7,875 nucleotides of DNA from the NCBI GenBank assembly GCA_015520785.1, contig WAPJ01000075.1:1-7875 (forward strand). Direction: 5' to 3'. The translations under genes and the position numbers were made by a program. Shown here piece by piece: positions 6,806 through 7,875 of this stretch (positions are counted from its first letter, which is position 1; the number at the start of each line of letters is the position of its first letter). The notes beneath the pieces were generated by a model that worked only from the letters and a program-made list of their open reading frames with translations, was not told the DNA's origin and made no database searches. This DNA is from Candidatus Woesearchaeota archaeon (GTDB lineage: Archaea; Nanobdellota; Nanobdellia; Woesearchaeales; WAPJ01).

Positions 6806-7321
6806 CTAATAGTCAATCCCTCGTCGGGCGGGGATGCCCTGCATGAAGGGATGCTTCACGTTGATCAGCTCCGTCACGTAGGCTGCCTCCTTGAGGAGGT
6901 CGGGCGGCATATTCCTCCCCGTAATGATCACCTCGGCATGCTCTGCGAGGCGTTTCAACAGGCTGACGAGTTCTTCCGTGCTGATGAGCTTCATATGCAC
7001 CGCGTAGACGAGCTCGTCAAGGACGATCAGGTCAAACCCCTCGCTTGCTTCAGCTTCAATCGTGCTGAGGAATGCGCGGAGCTTCTCCGCGAGCGCCCTC
7101 CGCTCCTCGTCCGTATAATCCTTAAAATAATCCCCGGGGAAGCGGAATTGTCTGAAGACAACCCGTTCTTCCTGCTCGAGGAATTGCTTATCACTATTCT
7201 CGAACTTGAAGAACTGGACGAAGTAGACCATGCCACCATGCCCGAGCATGCGCGCAGTCATGCCCAGCGCACTACTACTCTTCCCCTTCCCCTCGCCCGT
7301 ATACACGTGGATGAACCCCAT
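6806..7321 (-). CDS. cobO: Cob(I)alamin/cob(I)yrinic acid a,c-diamide adenosyltransferase (CobO/BtuR family)
   Basis: The family transfers the adenosyl group of ATP to the cobalt of a reduced corrinoid, making the coenzyme B12 form, in the cytoplasm. The 171-residue product is complete: a Walker-A-type Y-T-G-E-G-K-G-K-S-S-S-A-L-G at 7-20, Walker B D-L-I-V-L-D-E at 97-103, V-I-I-T-G-R-N-M-P at 131-139, and the family's C-terminal K-H-P-F-M-Q-G-I-P-A-R-R-G-I-D at 156-170. It lacks the N-terminal helix extension of the enterobacterial enzyme. ATG 7321 has a TATA-like box 29 bases upstream and no Shine-Dalgarno site, hence a leaderless single-gene transcript. No other corrinoid gene is nearby, so it probably serves salvage of imported corrinoids. 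A repurposed P-loop role cannot be excluded. Confidence 0.92.
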   Translation of the reverse strand: MGFIHVYTGEGKGKSSSALGMTARMLGHGGMVYFVQFFKFENSDKQFLEQEERVVFRQFRFPGDYFKDYTDEERRALAEKLRAFLSTIEAEASEGFDLIVLDELVYAVHMKLISTEELVSLLKRLAEHAEVIITGRNMPPDLLKEAAYVTELINVKHPFMQGIPARRGIDY

Positions 7322-7346
7322 ACTCTTTGTGGGGCCGCTGCTCTTT

Positions 7347-7353
7347 CTTTAAG
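7347..7353 (-). promoter_or_regulatory. TATA-like promoter of the adenosyltransferase gene
   Basis: CTTAAAG on the minus strand is centred 29 bases before ATG 7321, the same placement as the other three boxes in the window. The 100 bases upstream are purine-rich on this strand. Confidence 0.5.
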
Positions 7354-7464
7354 ATTTGCGTTCTCTCTTCTTCTCCTATCCGTTCGAGGAGGAATACTCT
7401 TCCTCTTGATCTTTGCTGAGAGCCGTATTCTCTTCTTCTCGCTAAGGTGTTGAGGAGAACTCAT

Positions 7465-7520
7465 ACGAGAAGAGTGATGATAAAAATAGGGGTAAAAGAG
7501 GCGTTGGGAGGAAAGGGTTT
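7465..7520 (-). terminator. Terminator of the right-edge gene
   Basis: After the stop at 7521 the minus strand becomes pyrimidine-rich with T4 at 7497-7494 and T5 at 7486-7482, and no clear hairpin. Confidence 0.5.
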
Positions 7521-7875
7521 TCAGAAGATCTCCACCTCCCGCTTCTTTGCTGGTTTAAACGTACTCTTTGCTAAGAGGTATGGTGGGGGTGCTCCCGTAT
7601 AGTCATGAATGCTTGATGATATACGCCTGTCTGGAATGGCTGGTTCAATCACATCAGCCTTCTCGGGGAGGGATGGTCGTTCCTTCCGCTCCTCTTCTTC
7701 TTCCGCTTCGCGGGGCGTGTATGGTGTGGTTTCTCTCTCTGATGGGGCTGGGGGCGTGTCAATCCCCGGCTGGTAGATGCGTACTACTTCTCCTCTCGGC
7801 GTATCCGCGTATTCAATCCGCCACGCGTACTCGTCACCCCACTCCCCCCCATACTTTGCCACGTAATTATTATAC
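7521..7875 (-). CDS. Unrecognised protein, C-terminal part with Pro/Glu/Arg-rich linker (5' end beyond window)
   Basis: I do not recognise the family. The frame is open from the right edge to the TGA at 7523-7521. An internal GTG at 7862 could start a 113-residue protein, but there is no stop before it in the visible bases and no room to see a promoter, so I treat the gene as 5'-truncated. The first visible part (to about residue 35 from that GTG) has aromatic/beta-strand character (Y-A-W-R-I-E-Y, then V-V-R-I-Y-Q-P-G) and may be the end of a folded domain. Residues about 36-75 are a disordered linker rich in Pro, Glu, Arg and Thr, including a run of acidic residues. A more mixed tail follows and ends with basic residues before V-E-I-F. 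No transmembrane segment is seen. It is transcribed in the same direction as cobO, 200 bases upstream, but a terminator and a separate promoter lie between. Confidence 0.65.
   Translation of the reverse strand, partial: YNNYVAKYGGEWGDEYAWRIEYADTPRGEVVRIYQPGIDTPPAPSERETTPYTPREAEEEEERKERPSLPEKADVIEPAIPDRRISSSIHDYTGAPPPYLLAKSTFKPAKKREVEIF

Noticed and set aside
6535..6816. Lys/Glu-rich frames on the minus strand in the convergent intergenic region
   Set aside because: Low-complexity translation of the pyrimidine-rich terminator tract of the opposite strand; no start signal.
6776..7453. Open frame of 225 codons on the plus strand
   Set aside because: Antisense of the adenosyltransferase, which has complete catalytic motifs; the C-terminal part is low-complexity Leu/Ser/Phe from a pyrimidine-rich intergenic tract.

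Overview
The window looks like an archaeal chromosome segment, probably from a poorly characterised, possibly DPANN-type lineage. Four lines of evidence point there. Genes that begin a transcript carry a TATA-like box centred 27-29 bases before the start codon (leaderless transcription), while internal operon genes use Shine-Dalgarno sites. A large surface protein is packed with N-glycosylation sequons. GatB is a short archaeal-looking form. Genes end in pyrimidine-rich, oligo-T tracts. Lineage below domain level is a guess; no 16S rRNA or other phylogenetic marker is present except gatB. Nothing indicates a transposon, prophage, CRISPR array or tRNA gene.

Layout, left to right. (1) 1-2391, minus strand: a two-gene operon, gatB (tRNA-dependent amidotransferase subunit B) followed 6 bases later by a DHH/DHHA1 phosphoesterase of the NrnA type, whose 3' end runs off the left edge. 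The only long open frames on the plus strand here are antisense shadows. (2) 2392-2727: a 336-base intergenic region with the gatB promoter on one side and the terminator of the next gene on the other. (3) 2728-4830, minus strand: a 700-residue membrane-anchored surface protein with an N-terminal hydrophobic segment, 29 N-X-S/T sequons, a Ser/Thr/Asn/Gly-rich stalk, a probable beta-sandwich region, a highly charged sequon-free segment and one C-terminal transmembrane helix. (4) 4831-4982: a divergent promoter region with the same nine-base TATA-like box used in each direction. (5) 4983-6562, plus strand: a subtilisin-family serine protease with no signal peptide, overlapping by one base (TAATG) a 103-residue protein that looks like a free-standing I9-type protease propeptide/inhibitor. 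(6) 6563-6805: a convergent terminator region. (7) 6806-7321, minus strand: a cob(I)alamin/cobyrinate adenosyltransferase (CobO/BtuR family). (8) 7521-7875, minus strand: the C-terminal part of an unrecognised protein with a Pro/Glu/Arg-rich linker, its 5' end beyond the right edge.

Functionally, gatB and the phosphoesterase are housekeeping genes (tRNA charging, nucleotide or short-RNA turnover). The most interesting part is the divergent pair: a heavily glycosylatable surface protein facing an apparently intracellular subtilisin with a translationally coupled propeptide-like partner. A functional link between the two sides is only a hypothesis.
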